This document shows, piece after piece, positions 53,117 to 64,000 of a DNA stretch of 64,000 nucleotides (positions are counted from its first letter, which is position 1; each line of letters opens with the position of its first letter). The notes under the pieces were generated by a model. It worked only from the letters and a program-made list of their open reading frames with translations. It was not told where the DNA came from and searched no databases. Location: NCBI RefSeq assembly GCF_032883915.1, contig NZ_CP120717.1:2487697-2551696 (forward strand), in the 5' to 3' direction. Source of the stretch: Endozoicomonas sp. 8E (GTDB lineage: Bacteria > Pseudomonadota > Gammaproteobacteria > Pseudomonadales > Endozoicomonadaceae). Made by a program: the position numbers and the translations under genes.

Positions 53117-54346
53117 TTGAATGGACCAAACTCGGCTAATCCGGATACTCCTTATCAAAACAGCCAACCTGCTGAAAACGATGGCAATTGCCCCATATGT
53201 TTAGAAGCCTTTGGCAGAAGAATTGTGACTGTCACTACCTATTGTAAGACACAAGTTCATAGAGACTGTTTGCAGCGGGTGTTTAACATTACTCAACTGG
53301 GGCAAAGGAAAACCTGCCCATTTTGCAGACGGGGCCTGGCTGATTTAGCAAAAGAGTTGGGTGCTACAGAAAACCAAGAAGCACAGCAGAACTTACCCGA
53401 TTCCAACAGTATTCAGGACACCCGGACAATAGGGATGCGAAACCTCCGCAGGCGACTGAGTTGTGCGCTGGTATACGCCTTAAATAATAACTTTATGGAT
53501 GACGCAGAGAATTTACAATGCATTATTCAGGGCACTGGGGCAGGGCTGGAGGACTACGTTCAGCGGGTACTGAGCGACAAGTTGATAGAGGCCCTCAATA
53601 ATTGGAATTGGGCTAATGCAGAGCGTTTACAACGCATTATTCAGGGCACCGGCGCAAGGCTTGAGGACTACGCTCAGCGGGTACTAAGTGACAAGCTGAC
53701 AGAAGCCCTCAATAACAGGGTCTGGGTTAACGCAGACTTTTTACGGCGAATTATTCAGGGCACCGGGGCAAGACTGGACGGCCCCGTTGAGCTGAGACTG
53801 AGTGAAATGCTGATAGAGGAGCTGAACAATTTCCGTTGGGAAAACGCTGAGCATTTAGTACGCATTATTCAGGGCACCGGGACAAGGCCGACGGTCGCAG
53901 TCGAGCAGGTACTGAGTGACAAGCTGGCTGATGCCCTGAATAATGGCTTGTGGAATAACGCAGTTCTTTTAGGAAAGATTATTCAGGATATCGGGGCAAG
54001 TCCGATGGACACAGCCGAGCGGGCACTGAGTGACAGGCTGGTACGAGACCTGTCCCGTGGGCTTTGGAATAATGTAGATCGTTTACGACGGATTATTCGG
54101 GGCACCAGGGCAAGTCTGACGGACAGAGCCAAAGCGGCACTGAGTGACAAGCTGATACGAGAGCTGTCTCGTGGGCTTTGGAATAACGCAGAGCGTGTAC
54201 AACGCATTATTCAGGACACTGGAGCAAGTCACTCGCCAAACGCCCGGCAGACACTGAATAACACGCTGGCATGGCTGATAAGCAATAACATTCAAAATAA
54301 TGCAGAGCGATTACAACGCATTATTGAAGGCAGAGTACCAGACTAA
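53117..54346 (+). CDS. RING-H2-like plus 38-residue repeat protein 3
   Basis: A 409-residue paralogue with the best-preserved RING of the three: C25-P-I-C28, C43, H48, C51, C67-P-F-C70. The wording CPICLEAFG, VHRDCLQRVF and KTCPFCRRGL is typical of RING-H2 E3 ligases; only the first His of C-x-H is replaced (Thr45). Eight regular 38-residue repeats follow (e.g. LSDKLIEALNNWNWANAERL, then QRIIQGTGARLEDYAQRV) and run to the C-terminus. The start is TTG at 53117 with GGGAGG nine bases upstream; an ATG at 53121 is out of frame. No secretion signal is visible. Ubiquitin-ligase activity is an inference. Confidence 0.82.
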   Translation: MNGPNSANPDTPYQNSQPAENDGNCPICLEAFGRRIVTVTTYCKTQVHRDCLQRVFNITQLGQRKTCPFCRRGLADLAKELGATENQEAQQNLPDSNSIQDTRTIGMRNLRRRLSCALVYALNNNFMDDAENLQCIIQGTGAGLEDYVQRVLSDKLIEALNNWNWANAERLQRIIQGTGARLEDYAQRVLSDKLTEALNNRVWVNADFLRRIIQGTGARLDGPVELRLSEMLIEELNNFRWENAEHLVRIIQGTGTRPTVAVEQVLSDKLADALNNGLWNNAVLLGKIIQDIGASPMDTAERALSDRLVRDLSRGLWNNVDRLRRIIRGTRASLTDRAKAALSDKLIRELSRGLWNNAERVQRIIQDTGASHSPNARQTLNNTLAWLISNNIQNNAERLQRIIEGRVPD

Positions 54347-54394
54347 ACTTGGGAAACGCAAAATGAAACCGGGTTTTGCCTGTTAAACTCCTCT

Positions 54395-54436
54395 GGCTGG
54401 AACCCATCCCGTATTGATCTTATTGTGCTGGTTATT
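54395..54436 (+). repeat. Fragment of a fourth shared leader
   Basis: GGCTGG, then CATCCCGTATT and a T-rich stretch, resembles the first 40 bases of leaders 1 and 2. It is cut off by the RAYT copy 3 region, suggesting a lost fourth gene unit. Confidence 0.5.
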
Positions 54437-54479
54437 TTTGGTCTCCCCGGAAAAAAATAACGAAAAAATAACAAAAAAT

Positions 54480-55794
54480 AAGACACCCATTAAAAAAATA
54501 ATGGAAAAGAGAAAAATAAGACACCCATTAAATAAATAAGACATTTAAAAGCTGTATTCCCAAAAAAGGATCTGAAAACCTATCTTCGAATAGCCTATCA
54601 GCGAGCCACACAGGAGCATTCGACGAACAGAGACTACTCAGTCCATGATTCAGACAACACAAATTCATTCCGACTTAAAGTCGAAGGGGGATAAAGAGAA
54701 AGTGTTTAATTTCTTAACTGACTTCTACGCTAACCTGTCAGATACAAACGACTGCAGACGTTTAAACCGCGAAGCCACTTCTGTCCGGCTTCAAGTGCAT
54801 AAGCCTTCATCGCCTCCAGACGGCCAACTGCCCGGTAAAAACGATTATTCCATTGCATGGTTTTCAGCCACTCATCCGGATCAATTTCCAGTCTTTCAAG
54901 AATACGAGGGGTATACGACGGGATGGAACCTTTCTTATCTGTTCTGACAATGCGGCCACTCCAGTCAACCAGTTCCAGATAGTCGTGAAGAAGGTAGGGA
55001 AGGGCAACATCCGTATTCTGGCCCTGCAAACAAAAAGGCTTCAGGGTCAGAGGCTGATTTTTAGTCTCAGAATGTGTAACCTGCTTCACGCGCTCCTGAA
55101 TCGACGTGTAGTCTGATTCTTCCGGTGTTTCTACCTTTCCAGCCCGAATCGGATTCAAGTCAACGTAGGTCATGCAGGTCAGTAACGCTGCCTCGTCCAG
55201 CAATGCCTGGCTTTTAAAGCGACCTTCCCAGAAGCGTCCTTTACACTCGTCTTCTTTATTGGCCTCACGAGCAAGGTGCTCATTCAGACAACGCATAAAC
55301 CAGCTGATATCCGTTAAACGACGTCGGTATTCTTCAACATATTCATCGAAACGGGCCAGCTCGGCGCTGCCCAGTTTGTCAGCAGCCAAATGCCTTTGCA
55401 CCAGAAGTGGACCTGTAAACAAGGTCGTCCAACGGTGAAGCACTTCGTCCCGTGACCAGCCTCTGGCAGATGACTGATTGATGTGCAAAACCACATGGTA
55501 ATGATTCGACATGACAGCGTAAGCGCAGACTTCGATAGCGAAGACTGAAACCAGTTCCCGAAGTTTATCCACCACCCATTGGCGGCGATGCTCGTAGTTC
55601 TTGCCAGTCAGGTGGTTCTCTCCACAGAGGTAAGCCTGACGAACACATCTTGCCATGCAGTGGTAATAAGGCGTTGAGCCTGGGTCAATCAGGGTATTGC
55701 GAGCTTGGGCCATGAACTCACCTGTCTGGGCAAAAAATCAGTTGTAGGTGAAAAGTAGACCAGGTGGATGGTAAAGCAAATTTATGGGTGTCTT
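54480..55794 (-). mobile_element. RAYT/IS200-like element, copy 3 (intact) plus an extra left end
   Basis: The intact unit runs from AAGACACCCAT at 54518 to ATGGGTGTCTT at 55784-55794 (~1277 bp). An extra solitary left end is at 54480. It is bounded exactly like copy 1. Confidence 0.82.
54730..55713 (-). CDS. REP-associated tyrosine (RAYT, Y1_Tnp) transposase, copy 3
   Basis: 327 residues, with only scattered differences from copy 1 (for example EHLAREANKEDE for EYLAREANKEDE). The HUH motif NHYHVVLHIN and the TYVDLNPIRAGK region are intact, so it should be active. It lies between the third RING/repeat gene and smc, at the right edge of the island. Confidence 0.92.
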   Translation of the reverse strand: MAQARNTLIDPGSTPYYHCMARCVRQAYLCGENHLTGKNYEHRRQWVVDKLRELVSVFAIEVCAYAVMSNHYHVVLHINQSSARGWSRDEVLHRWTTLFTGPLLVQRHLAADKLGSAELARFDEYVEEYRRRLTDISWFMRCLNEHLAREANKEDECKGRFWEGRFKSQALLDEAALLTCMTYVDLNPIRAGKVETPEESDYTSIQERVKQVTHSETKNQPLTLKPFCLQGQNTDVALPYLLHDYLELVDWSGRIVRTDKKGSIPSYTPRILERLEIDPDEWLKTMQWNNRFYRAVGRLEAMKAYALEAGQKWLRGLNVCSRLYLTG

Positions 55795-55937
55795 TTATTG
55801 TTCTTTTATTATTCTTTTTGGGTGTCTTTTATTCTTATGATTGTCCATGGTAAAGCAAATTTATGGGTGTCTTTTATTGTCGGGTGAAAAGTAGACCAGG
55901 TGGATGGTAAAGCAAATTTATGGGTGTCTTTTATTGT
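55764..55937. repeat. Stack of RAYT right ends before smc
   Basis: GGTAAAGCAAATTTATGGG followed by TGTCTTTTATTG occurs three times (beginning about 55770, 55850 and 55906), with a shorter GGGTGTCTTTTATT unit between. The third copy also repeats GTGAAAAGTAGACCAGGTGG. It is the mirror case of the left-end array at 40589-41376. Confidence 0.85.
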
Positions 55938-56097
55938 CCACTGTCGAGAGTGGCTGGACTTGCCTGAAGGCTGATGATCAAAGCTTTCGGTTACAACGAC
56001 TTTTCCTGACGGGCATAATCTGTGTACACTCGTAGAGAGTTGTTACCTACTGATAACCAGGCAGCTGTGGTCCTGATAGCTACGAATTAAGGAAAAG

Positions 56098-59000
56098 ATG
56101 CGTCTTAAATCGATCAAACTGGCCGGTTTCAAATCCTTCGTGGATCCCACAACGGTTCATTTTCCCTCCAATATGTGCGGTGTTGTTGGTCCTAACGGCT
56201 GCGGCAAGTCCAATATTATTGACGCCGTGCGCTGGGTTATGGGGGAGTCTTCTGCCAAGCACCTTCGTGGTGAATCCATGACCGACGTTATCTTCAAGGG
56301 CTCCAATAGTCGTAAGCCTTCAGCAAAGGCGACGGTAGAGTTGATCTTTGATAATAACGAAGGTCGGGTCACTGGCGAGTTTGCTGCTTACAGTGAGATT
56401 TCAGTGCGCAGGATGCTCACCTCGGAAGCCAAGAACTTTTACTTCCTCAATGGCAACAAGTGTCGCCGGAAAGATGTTATGGATATCTTTCTGGGAACCG
56501 GTCTGGGTCCGCGCAGTTACTCCATTATCAGTCAGGGTATCGTTTCCACGCTGATTGAGTCCAAGCCGGAAGAGCTGAGAGTCTTTATTGAGGAAGCCGC
56601 CGGTATCTCCAAGTACAAGGAGCGCCGCCGTGAGACAGAAAACCGCATTCGCCGAACCAACGAAAACCTTGAGAGACTGACTGACCTGCGGGAGGAGCTG
56701 GGTCGTCGTCTCGGGCATTTGCAGAGACAGGCCGAAGCGGCAGAAAAATACAAAGAATACAAAGCCGATGAACGACTGAAAAAAGCCCAGCTTCAGGCTC
56801 TGCGCTGGCAGGGCATTGATGAAAAGGTCAGGAATCAGGAACATGTGATTTCCGAACTGGAAGTCCAGCTGGAAGCTGCTGTCAGTGAGCAGCGCTCTTC
56901 CGACGCCGGGATGGAAAAGGACCGCGCCCAGCAAATGGAGCTGAGTGATCACTTTCATGAAACCCAGGCCAGGTATTATGGCACGGGCAATGAAATCACC
57001 CGGATTGAGCAGACGCTTCGCCATAAGGAAGAGCGGGCCAAAGAACTGAGCCATGACCTGCAACAGCTTGAACAAAGCTGGCAGGAAGCCCGTGAACAGA
57101 TGGCTGAAGATCAGTCTCAGCTGGAAATTCTGGAAGCAGAAAAATTGCAGATTGAGCCTGAGCTGGAGATGCTTCAGGAGCAGGAATACCAATCCGGTGA
57201 CTCCCTTGCCCAGGTGGAAGCGGAAGTGCATCGTTTGCAGCAGGAATGGGATCAGTTTAATCAGCGCTCCCATGAGCCTCAGAAAGCGGCTGAAGTGGAG
57301 CAGTCCCGGATTCAACATGCGGAGGCCGTACTGAAACGTCTGCAGGAGCGTGAACAGCGTCTGCGGGAAGAGAGCAGCAGTCTTGGTGGTGGTGAAGACA
57401 TTGAAGAGATGGAATTGCTCTCCGAAAAGCTGACCGAGTTGGAGCTGACCCGCGAAAATTACGAGCTGAAACTCGAAGAAGTCAGCTCTGACATAGAGGA
57501 AAACCGTCTTCAATTTGATCAGTTGCAGGAAGATCGTGACAGCCACCGCAATGAGCTGAGTATGATCAGAGGGCGTCATGCTTCTCTGGAAGCCCTGCAG
57601 CAGGCCGCTATGGGGCAGGACACCGGGGTCATGGTCTGGTTGCAGCAGCATGGACTGGCATCGGCACCCAGACTGGCCGAAAAACTGCAGGTGGAGTCAG
57701 GCTGGGAACTGGCCGTTGAAACCGTTCTCGGAGACAGCCTGCAGGCAATCTGTGTGGATGATCTGGACCCTGTTGCAGGGTTGCTGGGTTCCCTGGAGCA
57801 AGGCTCAGCGGTTTTGCTGGATGCTTCTGCTCATCAGGTTTCTGACGATGCCAGAGGTGCGCTTCAGGCCCTGGCTGGCAAAATAAAGTCAGGCAGTGAG
57901 GCCAAAGGGTTATTGGCAGGCATCTATGTTACTGGTTCGCTGGAAGAGGCTCTATCTGCTCGATCTTCCCTGGAGGCTCACGAATCCATCGTGACGCAAG
58001 AGGGGATTTGGCTCTCCAGAAACTGGCTTAGGGTTTGTCGTGAAACGGACAATCACTCCGGTGTTCTGGCCCGTCAACAGGAACTCGAAGAGCTTGGCAG
58101 CCGTATGGAAACCCTGGAGGCACTTAGTCAGCAGGTAGAAGAACGTCTGGCTAACGCCAAGGTTCAAGCCGAGCAGCTGGAAACTCGTCGACAGCAGACA
58201 CAACAACAGATCACTGAACTCAACCGAAACCAGGGTGAGGTCAGAGCTGATCTCGGTGCCAGGAAGGTCAGACTTGAGCAGTTTTCAGAAAGACGTACCC
58301 GACTTCAGCACGAGATTGCTGAATGTCAGGAGTTGAGTCAGGCTGAACAGGAAAGTATCGGAGAGTCCCGTTTGCGACTTCAGGACGCTCTGGATCGAAT
58401 GGAGATGGACAGCGGTCTGAAAGAGGATTTGCTGGAGAAAAGAGAGAAGGGCCGGGAAGAGCTGGAACAGTTGCGGCAGCGTTCCCGTCAGGATAAGGAT
58501 CGTCTGCATCAGCTGGCCTTGAGGCAGCAAACCATCAACAGTCAGGTGTCATCTCTGCGGGCGGCTATCGAGCGACTCAGCCAGCAATCCACCAAGCTGC
58601 GGGAGCGCCGGGAGTTGCTTCAGGCGTCACTGTCGGAGTCCCATTCTCCTGAAGGAGAACTGCAAGAACAGTTGGAGATTCTTCTGGCCAGAAGGCTGGA
58701 AGAAGAGGAAGCCATGCAGAAGGCTCGCAGCGAACTGGAAGACGTTGAACAACGACTGCAACAAATGGAAAAGAGTCGACAGTCAGCTGAGCAAAAAGCC
58801 CAAACGGCCCGTTCAAGACTTGAGAAATTAAGAATGGACTGGCAGGGCATGCAGGTCCGGCGTACGACCTTGTCTGATCAATTGCGGGAAGATCAGTTTG
58901 ATCTGGATACCGTTCTGGCCAACCTGCCGGAAGAAGCCACTGAGAAAGCCTGGGAGCTGGAGCTGGAAAGACTGCAGGCGCGGATTGAAAGGTTGGGAGC

Positions 59001-59607
59001 GATCAACCTGGCAGCGATTGAAGAATACGAAACCCAGTCGGAGCGCAAAACCTATCTGGATGCACAGAACCATGATCTGGAGTCCGCACTGGAGACATTG
59101 GAAAATGCTATCCGCAAAATCGACCGGGAGACCCGCCAGCGTTTCAAAGTCACCTTTGATAAGGTCAATTCCGGTTTGCAGGAACTGTTCCCCAGAGTCT
59201 TTGGTGGTGGCCGGGCTTATCTGCAGTTGACCGGTGAAGATCTGCTGGATACCGGGGTGGCTATTATGGCGCAACCGCCGGGCAAGAAGAACAGTACCAT
59301 TCATTTACTCTCCGGTGGTGAAAAAGCGCTGACGGCGATTGCCCTGGTATTTGCCATCTTCCAGTTGAACCCTTCACCCTTCTGTATGCTTGATGAGGTG
59401 GATGCGCCATTGGATGATGCCAACGTGGGCCGTTACGCCAAAATGGTTTCGGAAATGAGCGACAAGGTTCAGTTTATCTATATCACGCACAACAAGATCG
59501 CCATGCAGGCAGCGAATCAACTCGTGGGTGTAACGATGCAGGAACCCGGTGTCTCCAGACCTGTATCTGTGGATGTGGAAGAGGCCGCAGCCATGGCAGA
59601 ACTCTAA
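56098..59607 (+). CDS. smc: SMC chromosome-segregation ATPase
   Basis: A 1169-residue SMC protein. The N-terminal ATPase half has MRLKSIKLAGFKSFVDPT and Walker A GPNGCGKSN. Two long coiled-coil arms surround a hinge (about residues 510-640, e.g. LAEKLQVESGWELAVETVLG). The C-terminal half has the signature LLSGGEKALTAIAL and Walker B FCMLDEVDAPLDDANVGRY. It organises and segregates chromosomes, normally with ScpA/ScpB. The ATG is 16 bases before the end of a conserved-looking spacer; GGAAAAG lies upstream. The order smc-zipA-ligA is typical of Pseudomonas-like gammaproteobacteria. Confidence 0.97.
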   Translation: MRLKSIKLAGFKSFVDPTTVHFPSNMCGVVGPNGCGKSNIIDAVRWVMGESSAKHLRGESMTDVIFKGSNSRKPSAKATVELIFDNNEGRVTGEFAAYSEISVRRMLTSEAKNFYFLNGNKCRRKDVMDIFLGTGLGPRSYSIISQGIVSTLIESKPEELRVFIEEAAGISKYKERRRETENRIRRTNENLERLTDLREELGRRLGHLQRQAEAAEKYKEYKADERLKKAQLQALRWQGIDEKVRNQEHVISELEVQLEAAVSEQRSSDAGMEKDRAQQMELSDHFHETQARYYGTGNEITRIEQTLRHKEERAKELSHDLQQLEQSWQEAREQMAEDQSQLEILEAEKLQIEPELEMLQEQEYQSGDSLAQVEAEVHRLQQEWDQFNQRSHEPQKAAEVEQSRIQHAEAVLKRLQEREQRLREESSSLGGGEDIEEMELLSEKLTELELTRENYELKLEEVSSDIEENRLQFDQLQEDRDSHRNELSMIRGRHASLEALQQAAMGQDTGVMVWLQQHGLASAPRLAEKLQVESGWELAVETVLGDSLQAICVDDLDPVAGLLGSLEQGSAVLLDASAHQVSDDARGALQALAGKIKSGSEAKGLLAGIYVTGSLEEALSARSSLEAHESIVTQEGIWLSRNWLRVCRETDNHSGVLARQQELEELGSRMETLEALSQQVEERLANAKVQAEQLETRRQQTQQQITELNRNQGEVRADLGARKVRLEQFSERRTRLQHEIAECQELSQAEQESIGESRLRLQDALDRMEMDSGLKEDLLEKREKGREELEQLRQRSRQDKDRLHQLALRQQTINSQVSSLRAAIERLSQQSTKLRERRELLQASLSESHSPEGELQEQLEILLARRLEEEEAMQKARSELEDVEQRLQQMEKSRQSAEQKAQTARSRLEKLRMDWQGMQVRRTTLSDQLREDQFDLDTVLANLPEEATEKAWELELERLQARIERLGAINLAAIEEYETQSERKTYLDAQNHDLESALETLENAIRKIDRETRQRFKVTFDKVNSGLQELFPRVFGGGRAYLQLTGEDLLDTGVAIMAQPPGKKNSTIHLLSGGEKALTAIALVFAIFQLNPSPFCMLDEVDAPLDDANVGRYAKMVSEMSDKVQFIYITHNKIAMQAANQLVGVTMQEPGVSRPVSVDVEEAAAMAEL

Positions 59608-60097
59608 GTCTCGGGAACAGTCTTCACAGGCTGTTTTCTAATGGTAATGTTGGTTTGTTATTCGTTGTTAAGGTTCGGAAATCTGTCACTGTGCAACCCT
59701 CTTGTAAATTGTGAACTGTTTATGGAGTTGCACTGGCGGCCGGAAAAAGTTATCACTATTCAGGTGCCTGTCCATTTGGCCAGGTGCTTATAGAAGATTG
59801 TTAATGATATCCGTAGTTTGCGCTTGAAGGGACAACAAATACTCGCCAGAATAGGGTCTCAGGTCAGGGCGATTTGTTTGTCCCGATTCTGGCGTTCTTC
59901 GAACAATAATGTGAAAGTAATGATTAAGAACGTGTGTTAACAGCAGTCTTAAACAATAGTCATAGACAACGGTCTGATTAAAAGATTTTTTGCTGTAACA
60001 TAGTAGCACATTTTACTGATTTACAATTTTCAGATTTTTTTGCGTTTTCGGGTTGTTGATTTTCAGGCAGCAACAATCCATTGGGTAAGCAGGCGGC
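59608..60097. other. Intergenic region between smc and zipA
   Basis: A 490-base gap. A weak AACAG/CTGTT stem followed by TTTTC lies 10 bases after smc and may terminate it. A TTGTTG/CAACAA stem lies just before zipA. No gene is accepted here. Confidence 0.5.
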
Positions 60098-63429
<3,332 letters not shown>

Positions 63430-63432
63430 TAA

Positions 63433-64000
63433 GTGAAACGAAGGTTGGCACTGATCATAACCATAGCCGGATTTCTTTTTCTGACCGGCTGTGCCACCAG
63501 TACAACACCACCTGCCAACCCTCATAACCTCTGTAGTATTTTCAAAGAAAAGCGTAGCTGGTATCGCCATGCTAAAAAAGCCAATGAAAAATGGGGGACT
63601 CCGATTCAGGTCATGATGGCCATCATGTATCAGGAGTCCTCTTACCGTCATAATGTAAGGCCCCCCAGACCCCGTTTCCTGTTCATACCACTGCCCAGAA
63701 GTTCATCGGCCTACGGCTATGCCCAGGCCCTGGACGGCACCTGGGAGATGTATCTGAAAGAGAATGGTGGCTGGTTCAAGGAGCGGGATGACTTTGAGGA
63801 TGCCATTGATTTTATTGGCTGGTATACCCACAAAACACGTACTATTAATGGTGTCTCTCTGTGGCACGCTGATCTGCTCTACCTGAATTATCATGAGGGC
63901 TGGGGTGGCTACCAACGGGGCAGTCACAAGAAAAAAGTCTGGCTGTTGAATACCTCTAAAAAAGTGCACAGCCGAGCCTCAAACTACGGTGCCCAGCTTC
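63433..64000 (+). CDS. SLT-domain (lytic transglycosylase-like) lipoprotein, 3' end beyond window
   Basis: The frame is open to the window end. GTG at 63433 begins a lipoprotein signal (LALIITIAGFLFLTGC, lipobox LTGC). The domain has WGTPIQVMMAIMYQESSYRH, with the catalytic Glu of soluble lytic transglycosylases, then SSSAYGYAQALDGTW, where the usual GlyLeuMetGln is replaced by GYAQ. It would cleave peptidoglycan at the outer membrane. At least 189 residues are visible. It follows ligA closely, an arrangement seen in other gammaproteobacteria. Confidence 0.88.
   Translation, partial: MKRRLALIITIAGFLFLTGCATSTTPPANPHNLCSIFKEKRSWYRHAKKANEKWGTPIQVMMAIMYQESSYRHNVRPPRPRFLFIPLPRSSSAYGYAQALDGTWEMYLKENGGWFKERDDFEDAIDFIGWYTHKTRTINGVSLWHADLLYLNYHEGWGGYQRGSHKKKVWLLNTSKKVHSRASNYGAQL

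Noticed and set aside
59788-60009. 73-codon minus-strand frame between smc and zipA
   Set aside because: No ribosome site or family; likely chance in AT-rich DNA.

Overview
The window looks like a chromosomal segment of a marine, host-associated gammaproteobacterium of the Oceanospirillales, most likely Endozoicomonas or a close relative (family Endozoicomonadaceae). The basis is the gammaproteobacterial housekeeping set (hrpA, fleQ/fleN/fliA, napFDABC, ccmABCDEFGHI, smc-zipA-ligA), together with many eukaryote-like genes, toxin-like genes and mobile-element debris. The genus is inferred from gene content and was not tested by a search. No rRNA, tRNA or CRISPR array was seen.

Layout. 1-1174: end of a polar amino-acid ABC transporter. 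1246-6273: a secreted propeller-like protein, an M14 (cytosolic-carboxypeptidase-like) peptidase, a YkgJ-type cysteine protein, a MaoC hydratase and a monoacylglycerol-lipase-like hydrolase. 6616-15905: hrpA, an acidic secreted protein, a Thr-rich secreted protein, an OprP/O-type porin and a Schlafen/AlbA_2 ATPase-like protein. 16272-20180: flagellar regulators fleQ, fleN and fliA, with a sigma-54 promoter before fleN and no flhF. 20452-23061: a rhodanese-like protein and a large unknown membrane protein. 23339-27859: the periplasmic nitrate reductase operon napFDABC. 28259-30112: a pertussis-toxin-S1-like ADP-ribosyltransferase, a small Cys-rich secreted protein and a decayed second copy of the napA start. 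30188-32599: a NarX/NarL-type two-component system. 32858-40105: the complete cytochrome c maturation operon, which would supply the c-type haems of NapB and NapC. 40232-40519: a small lipoprotein.

40.5-56.0 kb is an accessory island. It holds an F-box plus WD40-like protein, three paralogous proteins with a RING-like N-terminus followed by a solenoid of 38-residue repeats, and an unknown protein with a weak IAP/BIR-like stretch. These sit among three RAYT/IS200-like transposase elements (two intact, one decayed), stacks of solitary element ends, a broken IS630 transposase and a MITE-like hairpin. The paralogues share a ~200 bp leader, and one carries an 8 bp deletion between short direct repeats that throws its last repeat out of frame. 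The combination suggests a fast-evolving set of effectors aimed at a eukaryotic host's ubiquitin machinery.

56.1 kb to the end returns to core genes: smc, zipA, ligA and the start of a lytic-transglycosylase-like lipoprotein that runs off the window.
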